A stretch of 64,000 nucleotides of DNA from Caulobacteraceae bacterium (GTDB taxonomy: Bacteria; Pseudomonadota; Alphaproteobacteria; Caulobacterales; Caulobacteraceae): positions 186,001 through 250,000 of the forward strand of contig CANJLH010000002.1 of assembly GCA_947475415.1 (NCBI GenBank), given 5' to 3'. Positions 36,468-45,201 of this stretch are shown one piece after another. Position 1 is the first letter of the stretch; each line of letters starts with the position of its first letter. The notes under the pieces were generated by a model that was not told where the DNA came from, ran no database searches, and was given only the letters and a program-made list of their open reading frames with translations. The position numbers and the translations under genes were made by a program.

Positions 36468-36773
36468 GTGGCTGGTTTCAAACAGTTCCGCCGGAGCGAA
36501 GACGGGGTGTCGTCGGCGGAGTATGCGCTATTGCTGGCGGTGATCGGTTGTTGCTTCGGCATCGCCACCGTTCAGCTCGGCGCGGCCGTGTCCGGTGCGT
36601 TCAACCGGACCAGCACGCTGATCGCAAGCCTGGTGGGCGGCGGCGCTTCCGATACGGCGGCCGCGAGCGGCGGATCTGGCGGCGCCGGCTCGCCTGGAAA
36701 AAGCGGCTACGCGCCCGGCCAGACTGGCGCGACGCCCGGCCAAAGCGGCGCGGCGCCCGGCCAGAACAAATAG
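36468..36773 (+). CDS. Flp-type (type IVb) pilin with repeat tail
   Basis: This 101-residue prepilin starts MAGFKQFRRSEDG, then VSSAEYALLLAVIG. Cleavage after Gly13 would leave Glu at mature position 5, the class rule for Flp pilins processed by CpaA. The hydrophobic stem runs to ~45. The C-terminal 40 residues are Gly/Ser/Ala-rich and end in three PGQ repeats, which is unusual for the short Flp family. AAGGA seven bases before GTG 36468 and the promoter upstream set the start. No cpa/tad genes are in the window. Confidence 0.8.
   Translation: MAGFKQFRRSEDGVSSAEYALLLAVIGCCFGIATVQLGAAVSGAFNRTSTLIASLVGGGASDTAAASGGSGGAGSPGKSGYAPGQTGATPGQSGAAPGQNK
36711..36770 (+). repeat. 21-base tandem repeat in the pilin tail
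   Basis: Two full units (36711-36731 and 36732-36752) and a partial one (36753-36770), each beginning with a near-identical GCGCCCGGCCA core, encode (A/T)PGQ-x-G-A repeats. The in-frame length can change by slippage. Confidence 0.8.
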
Positions 36774-36910
36774 CGCGACCCGTGTCTGAGCGACGACTCA
36801 AGATTCAATAGTTCAGAGTCTGAAATCCGGCGCCGGATCGGTTTGGTCCGAAGCCAGCTGCACCTGGTGGTGTCTGGCCTCAGGCGGCGCGAGAGCATAG
36901 GGTTTCCGAC

Positions 36911-38245
36911 ATGGCAGAAACAAAACGCTTGAGGCTCGGCGCCTTCATGCGCCCGGTCAGTATCCACACTGGAGCCTGGCGCTATCCGGGCGCCATCGCC
37001 GACGCCAATTTCAACTTCCAGGCGCTCAAGGGCTTCATCCAGAAGCTTGAACAGGGCCGGTTCGACGCCTTCTTCATGGCCGACCACCTGGCCTTGCTGG
37101 ACATGCCGATGGCGGCGCTCAAGCGCAGTCACACGGTGACCTCGTTCGAGCCCTTCACCCTGTTGTCGGCCCTGGCTACGGCGACCGAGCACATCGGGCT
37201 GATGGCGACGGCCTCGACAACCTATGACGCGCCCTACCACGTGGCGCGACGGTTCGCCTCCCTGGACCACATCAGCGGCGGACGGGCCGGCTGGAACATC
37301 GTCACCACCGCCAATCCCGATGCGGCGCTGAACTTCGGCCTCGACGCGGACATGGAGCACGATGAGCGCTACGTCCGCGCCAAAGAGTTCTTCGACGTGG
37401 TGACCGGCCTGTGGGACTCCTTCGCCGATGACGCCTTCGTGCGGGATACCGACCAGGGGATTTATTTCGATCCGGAACGGCTGCATGTGTTGGAGCACAA
37501 GGGCGCCCACCTTTCGGTTCGCGGGCCGCTCAACATCGCCCGGCCAGTGCAGGGCTGGCCGGTGATCATCCAGGCTGGCGCCTCGGAGGCCGGCCGCCAG
37601 TTCGCCGCCGAGACCGCCGAGGTGGTGTTCGCAGCCCCGGGGTCCTTCGAGGCCGGCAAGTCGTTCTACACCGACCTGAAGCGGCGCGTGTCGGCCGTAG
37701 GGCGCGATCCGGACTCCATGAAGATCCTGCCCGGCGTGTTGGTGTTCGTCGGCGAGAGCGTCGAGGATGCCCTGGAAAAGAAGGCGCGCCTGGACGCCCT
37801 GGTCCACTACGACAGCGGCATCTACACCTTGAACAGCATGCTCGGGCACGATGTCTCCGGCTTCGATCCGGACGGCCCTTTGCCGGAGATTCCCCCGACC
37901 AACGCCAGCCATGGCGCCCGGGCGCGGGTGCTCTCCCTGGCCAAGCACGAACAGCTGAGCATCCGCCAGCTGGCCCAGCGGGTGGGAAGCTATGGCGGAC
38001 TGGTGTTCGCGGGACCGCCTGCGCTCATCGCCGATGAAATGGAGCGCTGGCTGCGGGAGGAGGCGTCCGACGGATTCAACGTCATGTTCCCCTATCTGCC
38101 TGAGGGCCTGAACGACTTCGTCGACCAGGTGGTGCCGGAACTACAGCGCCGGGACCTGTTCCGCACCGAATACGAGGGCCGCACCCTGCGCGAAAACCTG
38201 GGTTTGGCGCGACCGACGAACCGGTTCTTTCCAGCAGGCGGGTGA
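36911..38245 (+). CDS. NtaA/DmoA-family FMN-dependent monooxygenase
   Basis: The 444-residue flavin monooxygenase of the NtaA/SnaA/DszA family shows GAFMRPVSIHTGAWRYPGA, FDAFFMADHLALLDMP, SGGRAGWNIVTTANPDAALNFG and the RPVQGWPVIIQAGASEAGRQFAAETAEVVFAAP segment. Such enzymes attack C-N or C-S bonds (nitrilotriacetate, dibenzothiophene sulfone, alkanesulfonates) with reduced FMN. No reductase is adjacent. The proximity to a sulfonate-type binding protein suggests sulfur scavenging, which is inference. Confidence 0.88.
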   Translation: MAETKRLRLGAFMRPVSIHTGAWRYPGAIADANFNFQALKGFIQKLEQGRFDAFFMADHLALLDMPMAALKRSHTVTSFEPFTLLSALATATEHIGLMATASTTYDAPYHVARRFASLDHISGGRAGWNIVTTANPDAALNFGLDADMEHDERYVRAKEFFDVVTGLWDSFADDAFVRDTDQGIYFDPERLHVLEHKGAHLSVRGPLNIARPVQGWPVIIQAGASEAGRQFAAETAEVVFAAPGSFEAGKSFYTDLKRRVSAVGRDPDSMKILPGVLVFVGESVEDALEKKARLDALVHYDSGIYTLNSMLGHDVSGFDPDGPLPEIPPTNASHGARARVLSLAKHEQLSIRQLAQRVGSYGGLVFAGPPALIADEMERWLREEASDGFNVMFPYLPEGLNDFVDQVVPELQRRDLFRTEYEGRTLRENLGLARPTNRFFPAGG

Positions 38246-38427
38246 GGTCAGGGGGCAATGCGGCGGCGCCCCGCGGCTGAGATAACCCGCCGGGCCAAAA
38301 ATTGTGATGGCCGGCTTGCCGAGACCAAGCTTGCGAGGCGAGTGAAGGCTGGTGGAGTGGGCAGTGGCTAGGCGACTGGTCTCCCACAAATTGCTCGTCG
38401 GAATAAGGCCGCGAGCATCCTGGACGC
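38246..38427. other. gene-free stretch with CTGAGA motif
   Basis: This is the first part of a 620-base gap between the monooxygenase and the Crp-type regulator. It contains GCTGAGATAACCCG (38276-38289), reminiscent of a thiamine-riboswitch core, but the partner segment is missing (see rejected list). Nothing else was recognised. Confidence 0.35.
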
Positions 38428-38607
38428 CTAACGAGAGGTGCGGATGACCCTTGGCTTGTCAACCCTGGCGCGAAGCTCCTCAATCGCTGCTTCGAGCCGG
38501 TCGAAGCCTTCGCGCCGCATCTGTGCAGCAAAACGAGCGCTCTTTTCGGCGCCCACCACGGCCGACCAGAAATAGTGAATCATGGCGGCGGCATCGCGCT
38601 GTTCCAT
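38428..38607 (-). CDS. small hypothetical protein or gene remnant
   Basis: A 59-residue frame from ATG 38607 reads MEQRDAAAMIHYFWSAVVG then AEKSARFAAQMRREGFDRLEAAIEELRAR and ends VIRTSR. The composition is protein-like (amphipathic helix rich in Glu/Arg), with a further in-frame ATG at 38583. An in-frame stop lies nine codons upstream and no good Shine-Dalgarno is present, so it may be the 3' part of a decayed gene. The family was not recognised. Confidence 0.35.
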   Translation of the reverse strand: MEQRDAAAMIHYFWSAVVGAEKSARFAAQMRREGFDRLEAAIEELRARVDKPRVIRTSR

Positions 38608-38639
38608 CCGAACGATGGTCGGCGCAGTGCTCGCTTATC

Positions 38640-38866
38640 TAGAGGCGCAACCGTCAGAGCATCGCGCGTCGGACCCGCGACGCTTTCCAGATCGTACGGT
38701 CCCGCCCGCGAGACCTTAAGCAGGCGCTTCACCAGGACCTCGTCGGCGCCGGCCTCCGCCACGACAACCGGGCCGGACACATGACCACACCTTGGCAGAC
38801 CAAATTCGTTCAAATCACCTTTTGTAGAGCAGGGGCCATCCACAGATGACGACGCCCACCAGCCCA
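38640..38866 (-). other. open, protein-like segment without clear gene
   Basis: On the minus strand this segment reads GHVSGPVVVAEAGADEVLVKRLLKVS then GPYDLESVAGP, vaguely like the C-terminal strand region of S24/LexA-type repressors. No credible start was found. Together with the small frame to its left it may be decayed mobile-element DNA. Confidence 0.2.
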
Positions 38867-39586
38867 CTAAGCCACCTCCTGCGACCTTCCGTAGCTCGCG
38901 ATCCGTTCCAAGGCGTGAGGATCGAGGACTCTAATCCGGCCATAACCCAGTTCGATCAGCCCTCTGGCTTCGAAGTTGCGTAGGGTAGCGTTCACCGTCT
39001 GGCGCGACAGTTTCACCGATGCGGCCAGCTCGGCCTGCTTCAACTCCTCCAAGGGCGCCAGGGGCCCGCCGGCATACGCGTAGGGCCAGCGCCCCAGGCC
39101 GGTTATTCGGGCCGCGATCCGCCGGTGTGGCTCGCCTGCATCCTCAATGACGTAGCCGTAGACCTTCCTCGCCAAGTTCAGCTCCGGCGCCAGCAGATGC
39201 CTGAACGTCGCGACGTCCCGCTCAAAGATCGCCGACACGACGGTCGGACTTAGGCTGAAAACCTGCATATCCTGCTGGGCGATCCCCGAATAGACGTGTG
39301 GTCCATGGTCCAGACAGGCGAGAAAGCCGACCCAATCCCCGGGCCGTGCAATCCCGGCGATTTGCAGGTCGCCATCGTGGGTCATTGCAATGATGCGCAA
39401 TTGGCCGGTGATCATCGCATGCAGGCCGCTGGGCGCGCCGCCCTGCTCGAACAACGAGGCTCCGGCGGCCAGCGCCCTCAGGCGCCCCGCGTTGCGCACT
39501 TCACAAGCAATTTCGCGCGGAAGTCCTGAGAACCAGGAGCCAGTCGCCAATATCTGTTCGACTTGCGGCGGCTGCACCCTGGTCAT
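38867..39586 (-). CDS. Crp/Fnr family transcriptional regulator
   Basis: The 239-residue protein has a cyclic-nucleotide-binding-like domain (residues ~15-120; AGASLFEQGGAPSGLHAMITGQLRI) and a C-terminal winged helix with the recognition motif SVKLSRQTVNATLRNFEARGLIEL. It lacks the N-terminal Cys cluster of Fnr. The start at 39586 is chosen because AAGG and GGAGGA lie upstream; a longer frame to 39676 exists. It is divergent from the chimeric binding-protein gene across 109 bases and may control it. Confidence 0.9.
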   Translation of the reverse strand: MTRVQPPQVEQILATGSWFSGLPREIACEVRNAGRLRALAAGASLFEQGGAPSGLHAMITGQLRIIAMTHDGDLQIAGIARPGDWVGFLACLDHGPHVYSGIAQQDMQVFSLSPTVVSAIFERDVATFRHLLAPELNLARKVYGYVIEDAGEPHRRIAARITGLGRWPYAYAGGPLAPLEELKQAELAASVKLSRQTVNATLRNFEARGLIELGYGRIRVLDPHALERIASYGRSQEVA

Positions 39587-39695
39587 CTCCGCGCCTTGCT
39601 CCTCCGCAACCCTGAATCGACGACAAAGTAGCTTGAACGACAATTTTCCTGAAGGGCGTGTGCAACGGTGCGTCACCGCAAGACGGACGCCCAGA

Positions 39696-41093
39696 ATGAC
39701 GAAGAATCGGTTTGGCCGATGGGTTGCCCCGGCTTGCCTCCTGGCGGTCTCGGCGTCCGCATCCGTCGGCTTGACCCGGGGCGACGACGGCCTCGACCTG
39801 GGGCGGGGCCTGCCCGCGGCCTACTCGCTCGGCGCCTCCTATTTGCTTTCCAAAGGCCTCGAGCGGCTTCACACCGGCGATGTGAAGACCGATCCGGTTG
39901 TGCCGGACCGGGTTCGGGCGCCGGAGCGCAATCAGGCGGCCTTCCAGCGCGCTATCGCCCCGATCCTCGTTACCCACGGCATGGCCGACAGCATCGTCTC
40001 GTCAGTAAGCCGGCCTCGTTTTCTGGAGGACGTCAAAGCCGACGACAGCGACATGACCGTCGTCAGGATTGAGGGTGGCGATCACCGCAGCAACATGGGC
40101 GCCGCTAAGGCGAAGATCTCTGCATGGCAGGAGGCATGCAGGGACAGCGGGACGCCGCCGCCTGCCGAGGTGCGGATTGGCTACCTGAAGCTCGCCAACG
40201 CCCAGCTCGTCGCCAAGGCCCACGGCCTGCACGAAAAGGCAATGCGGGTACCGATCAAGTGGATCGGGTTCGAGACCGGCGGCCAGGTCAACGCCGCCAT
40301 CGCCGCGGGCCAGATCGACTTCGGCGCCATGGGCGGTCCGCCGGCCAGCGTCGGCGTCACCCAGGGGCTGGGCTATCGAGGCGTTCTCCTGCTCAACATG
40401 CTGCAAGGCGTCGAAGGCCTGGCGGTCAGGCAGGCCATCGCAACGCCTGCGGACCTGGCGGGTAAGCGGATCGCGACGCCCTTCGGCTCGACCTCCCACT
40501 ACCTCCTCATGGTCCTGCTGAAGCAGGCCGGTCTATCGCCCGACAGCGTCACCCTTCGCGATATGACCCCTGACCAGGCCGTTTCGGCCTGGTCAGCCGG
40601 GCAGATCGACGCCGCCTATGTCTGGGAGCCAGCGCTCGGCCGAATGGTGGCTCAGGGCGGAAGAATACTGGTCGACAATGCGGAGATGGCCCGCCGTGGC
40701 TATCCCATGTGGGATATCTCTGTGGTCCGCGACGCTTTCGCCCGCGCTCATCCGGACTTGGTCGCCAGCTATGTCCGGTCCGAGTGCGCCGCCATTGATA
40801 CTTGGCGCAGGGACCCAGAGGCGACCGCGGCCGCGGTGGCCGGCGAACTATCTCTGTCACCCGCCGAAGCGCGCCGCATGATTCAGGGCACAGGAATGGT
40901 CCCATGCAGCCAGCAGATCGACCGCGCCTATCTCGGTGATACGTCGACGCCTGGCGCGCTTTCCAGATCCATCTATGACATGGCCGCCTTCTTGCGCGAC
41001 AACGGCCGCACGCATGGCCTTGCCTCGCACGCCGACTATGAAGCTCTGATCGATACGCGCCATCTGGTGGCGCTCAACGCCTCCCGGCGCTGA
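39696..41093 (+). CDS. chimeric protein: hydrolase-like segment plus sulfonate/taurine-type binding protein
   Basis: This 465-residue protein opens with a signal-like segment (WVAPACLLAVSASASVG). Residues ~85-155 look like the C-terminal end of an alpha/beta hydrolase: IAPILVTHGMADSIV with the Asp, and IEGGDHRSNMG with the His. No nucleophile elbow precedes them. From ~residue 158 it is a TauA/SsuA-type solute-binding protein: AEVRIGYLKLANAQLVAKAHGL, IDFGAMGGPPASVG, GKRIATPFGSTSHYLLMVLLKQAGL, VSAWSAGQIDAAYVWEPALGRM. No ABC permease or ATPase lies near. Whether the fusion is functional is unknown. Confidence 0.75.
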   Translation: MTKNRFGRWVAPACLLAVSASASVGLTRGDDGLDLGRGLPAAYSLGASYLLSKGLERLHTGDVKTDPVVPDRVRAPERNQAAFQRAIAPILVTHGMADSIVSSVSRPRFLEDVKADDSDMTVVRIEGGDHRSNMGAAKAKISAWQEACRDSGTPPPAEVRIGYLKLANAQLVAKAHGLHEKAMRVPIKWIGFETGGQVNAAIAAGQIDFGAMGGPPASVGVTQGLGYRGVLLLNMLQGVEGLAVRQAIATPADLAGKRIATPFGSTSHYLLMVLLKQAGLSPDSVTLRDMTPDQAVSAWSAGQIDAAYVWEPALGRMVAQGGRILVDNAEMARRGYPMWDISVVRDAFARAHPDLVASYVRSECAAIDTWRRDPEATAAAVAGELSLSPAEARRMIQGTGMVPCSQQIDRAYLGDTSTPGALSRSIYDMAAFLRDNGRTHGLASHADYEALIDTRHLVALNASRR

Positions 41094-41242
41094 TGAACGT
41101 TCGTCACTGCATTCCTCAGCTCGTTTCCCGATGGACAGTCGCGGTATGGCGGAGGGCGAATACATTCGGGGCAGGACCGGGAGGCTCCCCACGACAGTCG
41201 CAGGCTGCGCGTGGAAATTCGAGATGTCCGAGGAGGGACAAT

Positions 41243-42238
41243 ATGTCGAGCGTCAGAATCATGCTGGCCGCGATTTTCGCGGCCCTCGTCACTCCGGCCG
41301 GCGCAGTCGCGGACGATATCATCCGCGACGCCTATGGCGTCGCGATCCAGACGGACGTGGTCTACGGACAGGGCCTGGTCGGGATCTCCGGCCCGGCGCC
41401 GAAGCTGCGCGACCTAAAGATGGATGTGTATCGACCGGTTTCCGCAGGCAATGAGGCCCGGCCGGCGGTGATCATGGTGTTCGGCGGCGCCTTCCACCGC
41501 GGCGGCAGGGGAATGGCGCGGTTCGAGGAAGACGGCGCTTCGGATTCCGCGATGGGTGAATATTGCCAGGCGTTCGCCGCCGCCGGGTACGTCTGCCTTT
41601 CCATCGATTATCGCCTGACGCCGGAGGATCCGGCGCTGCCGAAGACCCTCGACACCGCTGTCCTGATTCCCAAGGCAGCGCTGAAGGCGCCGGGGGCGGA
41701 CAACCGGATCGACGTGGTGCGTGGGCGTATGGGTCTGCCGCCGCTGGACGACGCCTCCCGGGAGCAGTTGTGGAACACAATGTTCGCCGCCACCGAGGAT
41801 CTGGCGAACGCCGTCGCCTACGCGCGGACCAATGCCGGAAAGCTGGGGATCGATCCGGACCGGCTCGCGGTCGGCGGGTTCTCGTCCGGGGGCATTACCG
41901 CGCTGAGCGCCGTCTATGGCGCAGGCCTGCCGGTCAAGGCGGTGATTTCGCTCTCGGGCGGCCCGGGAGCCTACGACCTGCGTAAAACCGTAAGGGCCGG
42001 CATGCCGCCGGGCCTGTTCATTATCGGGCAGAACGACCTGGCCGGCGTGCAGGTGACGACGAGACCCCTGCTTGGTCTCCTTAACGCCGCCGGCATCAAG
42101 ACTGAAGCGGCCTGGATGCCGGGGTTCGGACACTTCTACCCCATGGGCGCGGTCAGCCTCGGCGCCGACATGTCGAAGCAGACGCTTCGGACCCGCATCC
42201 TGCGCTTCCTGGACAGCAATCTGGGCGTGAGCCGGTGA
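41243..42238 (+). CDS. exported alpha/beta hydrolase
   Basis: This 331-residue esterase/lipase-like protein has a signal peptide (RIMLAAIFAALVTPAGAVA). The oxyanion region is FGGAFHRGG, in place of HGGG, and the nucleophile elbow is GGFSSGG. The later acid and His may be in FIIGQNDLAG and GFGHFYPMG. AGGAGGG six bases before ATG 41243 fixes the start. It follows the chimeric binding protein by 149 bases. Substrate is unknown. Confidence 0.85.
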   Translation: MSSVRIMLAAIFAALVTPAGAVADDIIRDAYGVAIQTDVVYGQGLVGISGPAPKLRDLKMDVYRPVSAGNEARPAVIMVFGGAFHRGGRGMARFEEDGASDSAMGEYCQAFAAAGYVCLSIDYRLTPEDPALPKTLDTAVLIPKAALKAPGADNRIDVVRGRMGLPPLDDASREQLWNTMFAATEDLANAVAYARTNAGKLGIDPDRLAVGGFSSGGITALSAVYGAGLPVKAVISLSGGPGAYDLRKTVRAGMPPGLFIIGQNDLAGVQVTTRPLLGLLNAAGIKTEAAWMPGFGHFYPMGAVSLGADMSKQTLRTRILRFLDSNLGVSR

Positions 42239-42337
42239 GTAAAGCTATGGCCGGAAGCGGGGAACAGGCTGCTTACGGTGGTTGTCCGCTAGCCAACTAG
42301 CGCGTGGGTGGCTGAGAAATGGGATGGCCGAATTTTG

Positions 42338-44797
42338 ATGGGTAAGCAGACAACAGCGATTCCACCATTCATTGGCCTTCGGGTCCTGGACCTAAGCCGC
42401 ACGAGTTCCGGAGCCCACGCGAGCCAGCTTCTGGCGGACTTCGGCGCCGAGGTGATCCTGGTGGAGCCGCCGGGCGGGTCGCCGCTGCGCCAGGGTCCGG
42501 CGTTCCCGTTCCTCTGCCGGGGCAAGAGGAGCGTCGTCCTCGATCTGCATGCGCCGGCCGACGTGGACGCCGTTCGCCGGCTGGCGTTGGGTGCGGATGT
42601 GCTTCTGGCGGACGCCGGGTCCGACGACCTGGAGGCTCTGGGCCTGGGATATGGGGCGCTCGGCGGCCGCAATTCGCGGCTGGTCCACTGCGTCATCTCC
42701 GGCTTCGGCGCGCAAGGCCCCTATGCCGGAGCGCCCGGCCACGAAGGCTTGGTCATGGCCAAGCTCGGCGTGTTCAGCGCCTTCCGGCGGATGAGCGAAA
42801 CACCGGAGCGACCGGCGTTTGTCACCGCCCCGTTCGCCAGCTACGCCGCAGCCCAGGTGGCGCTGCACGGAATCCTGGCCGCCCTGCACGAACGCGAGAC
42901 GAGCGGCCTCGGACAGCAGGTGCGCGTCAGCCTGGCGCTGTCGTTCCTGGCCCTCGACACCTGGGCGTGGATCGAGCACGTGCTGGCCAAGCGCTGGCCA
43001 GACGCGTTGAAGGCCTACGCCAACTACGACGAGCTCGGCCGGCCGCTCAGCCACCTGACCTTCCGGCTGCTCGTCTGCCTCACCTCTGACGGCCACTGGC
43101 TGCAGTTCGCCGCGACCGCGCCGCGGCTGTTCGCCGCCAAGATGCGCGCGCTCGGCCTCGACTGGATGTTCGACGACCCGGAATGGGAGGGCCTCCCGGC
43201 GTTCGAGGATCCCGCGAAGGGCATGGAGCTCTGGATCCGCATGCTGACTTCGGCGCGTCAGAAGTCCGGGGACGAATGGGCCCGGATCTTCGACGAGGAC
43301 CCCAATGTGTTCGCCGAACGGTTCCGTGCGGGCGCGGACATTTTGCAGCATCCGCAACTTCTGCACGATGGCATGAGCGTGGTCGTCGAGGACGCCGAGC
43401 GCGGACCGGTGCGGCAGCCGGGGCCGCTGTTGAAGGCTGGCGGGACGATGGCGAAGTTGCGCTCGGCGCCGCAACTGGACGAGAATCGCAGCGAAATCCT
43501 GCAGCGCGGCTGGTCCTGCGAGGCATCGCCGATCCCGCCGCGGGCGTCTCCGGCGCCCCGGCGCCTGCCGCTGGACGGCATCACCATCGTCGAATTCGCC
43601 GGCATGTTCGCCGCGCCGCAGGGACCGGCGCTGCTCAGTGAGCTTGGCGCCCGCGTAATCAAGGTTGAGCCCCCCGGTGGCGATGCGATCCGCAACCTGA
43701 TCACCATCCCCGAGACCGGCGGTGCGCGCGTGATGCAGGGCAAGGAGAGCATCTGCCTCGACCTTTCCAACCCGAAAGGGCGCGAGATCGCCAAGGCGCT
43801 GGCCGCCAAAGCCGACGTCGTCGTGCAGGGCTATCGGGCGGGGGCCATGCGGCGCCTGGGCCTCGACTATGCGTCGATCAGGGCGTCGAATCCCGACGTG
43901 ATCTACGTCAACGCGCCGGGCTACGGGGTGGACGGTCCCTACGGGCAGCGGCCCGCCTATGCGCCCAGCATCGCCGCACCCGGCGGCATACCCCTGACCA
44001 ACCTCAACCTTGGCGCCGGCGACGCCGGCGACCCGACCATGGCCGAGATCCAGACCTTGGCGCGACGATTGAGCGCCGCGGGCACGCATACGACCGCCCA
44101 GGCCGACGGAGTGGCGGCTATCGGCGTGGCCACGGCGATCGCCTTCGGCGTTTACGCGCGCGACTGCGGCGCCGGCGGCCAGGAACTCTTCACCTCAATG
44201 CTCAATTCCAGCGTCCACATGATGTCGGCCTACGCCGTCAACTGGCCGGGCAGCCCTGAGCCGCCGCGGGTGGATGGGGAACTGAGGGGATTCAGCGCGG
44301 TCTATCGCATCTACGACGCGGCCCAAGGCTACGTGTTCCTCGCCGTCCCATTCGAGGACGACTGGCGCCGGCTGGCAGCGGCCTTGCGCGATCGCATCGA
44401 CCTCGCCGGCGACGCACGGTTCGCCAGCGCCGACGACCGACAGCGAAATGACGCCCAACTGACGAACTTGCTGGCCAGCGTCTTCCGCGGCCGGCCGGCG
44501 TCGGACTGGGAGCGGGACCTGCTGGCCCAGGGCGTCGGCTGCGTGCAGGTCACCGAAGAGTCGATGGAGTCGTTGCTGATCGATACGCCGCTCGGCCGGG
44601 AGAGCGGCTATGTGGTCGACGTTGTCGACCCCACCTGGGACCTGACGCCCCGCCAGGCGCCGCTGGTCGGTCTGTCCCGCTCGGCGACTCAGGCGAAGCC
44701 GGGGGTCCTGGCCGGCCAGCACACCGACGCTCTGCTGGCCGAGTTCGGCTTCGGCGAACAGATACAGGCCCTTCGCGACGAGGGCGTGGCCTCCTGA
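42338..44797 (+). CDS. tandem CaiB/BaiF CoA transferase (two fused units)
   Basis: The 819-residue protein contains two family-III CoA-transferase domains. The first (~10-395) has LRVLDLSRTSSGAHASQLLADFGAEVILVE; the second (~410-815) has ITIVEFAGMFAAPQGPALLSELGARVIKVEPPGGD. The catalytic Asp position holds Pro165 in the first unit (TAPFASYAAA) but Asp590 in the second (AQADGVAAIG), so only the second should form the acyl-enzyme. Family members are interlocked dimers; this fusion would make an asymmetric one. An in-frame GTG at 42308 could add ten residues. Confidence 0.87.
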   Translation: MGKQTTAIPPFIGLRVLDLSRTSSGAHASQLLADFGAEVILVEPPGGSPLRQGPAFPFLCRGKRSVVLDLHAPADVDAVRRLALGADVLLADAGSDDLEALGLGYGALGGRNSRLVHCVISGFGAQGPYAGAPGHEGLVMAKLGVFSAFRRMSETPERPAFVTAPFASYAAAQVALHGILAALHERETSGLGQQVRVSLALSFLALDTWAWIEHVLAKRWPDALKAYANYDELGRPLSHLTFRLLVCLTSDGHWLQFAATAPRLFAAKMRALGLDWMFDDPEWEGLPAFEDPAKGMELWIRMLTSARQKSGDEWARIFDEDPNVFAERFRAGADILQHPQLLHDGMSVVVEDAERGPVRQPGPLLKAGGTMAKLRSAPQLDENRSEILQRGWSCEASPIPPRASPAPRRLPLDGITIVEFAGMFAAPQGPALLSELGARVIKVEPPGGDAIRNLITIPETGGARVMQGKESICLDLSNPKGREIAKALAAKADVVVQGYRAGAMRRLGLDYASIRASNPDVIYVNAPGYGVDGPYGQRPAYAPSIAAPGGIPLTNLNLGAGDAGDPTMAEIQTLARRLSAAGTHTTAQADGVAAIGVATAIAFGVYARDCGAGGQELFTSMLNSSVHMMSAYAVNWPGSPEPPRVDGELRGFSAVYRIYDAAQGYVFLAVPFEDDWRRLAAALRDRIDLAGDARFASADDRQRNDAQLTNLLASVFRGRPASDWERDLLAQGVGCVQVTEESMESLLIDTPLGRESGYVVDVVDPTWDLTPRQAPLVGLSRSATQAKPGVLAGQHTDALLAEFGFGEQIQALRDEGVAS

Positions 44798-44815
44798 GCA
44801 CGGGAAGGAGCTAGA

Positions 44816-44858
44816 GCGTGACGGCCTCAATTGGACCCGGTTGAATCCTCCGTCACGC
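44816..44858. repeat. extragenic palindrome
   Basis: A perfect 9-bp inverted repeat (GCGTGACGG at 44816-44824, complement at 44850-44858) flanks a 25-base loop holding AATTGGA and CCGGTTGAAT. The shape is like repetitive extragenic palindromes found in alphaproteobacterial genomes. It is 18 bases after the tandem CaiB stop and may also act as a terminator. Confidence 0.5.
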
Positions 44859-45201
44859 CATAAGTTACCGTAAATTATAATATTTTATCCGTTCGGGCGC
44901 GCCTCCATAAAGACACGAATGCAGACTTCCCGGGTGCCGAATTGTGGCGGCTAGGCGCAGCTCGCGCAGACTCGAGATGCCATGATCGGGGATCCACGGC
45001 ATGAACGACGCCGTGGCAAGGGCGCAGCGATCCATCCCTCAAGGTCGACCCCCGAGCCTGGAGCCTTCCGCCACCATGCCGAGCTGCATAGTCTGGGCGG
45101 CAAATCCCGACCCGAAGGCGTCCACATCATCTTCGGCTACGATGCAATACCGAGAGTCCGCGCGGCGCCAAGCCAAGCCCAATCACCTGAGGGGAGTAAG
45201 A
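44859..45201. other. intergenic region before the third CaiB gene
   Basis: This stretch of about 340 bases has an AT-rich core (44861-44890, including TAAATTATAATATTTTATCC), unlike the surrounding DNA, suggesting foreign origin or a promoter. Long open frames crossing it are not protein-like. Confidence 0.4.

Noticed and set aside
38274..38292. Thiamine-pyrophosphate riboswitch
   Set aside because: Only the CTGAGA-ACCC part is present; the partner segment with the CCTGAT...GGATAATGCCAGCG type sequence is missing and no thiamine gene follows.
42392..44089. Long open frame antisense to the tandem CoA transferase
   Set aside because: Same reason; the forward protein has complete family motifs.
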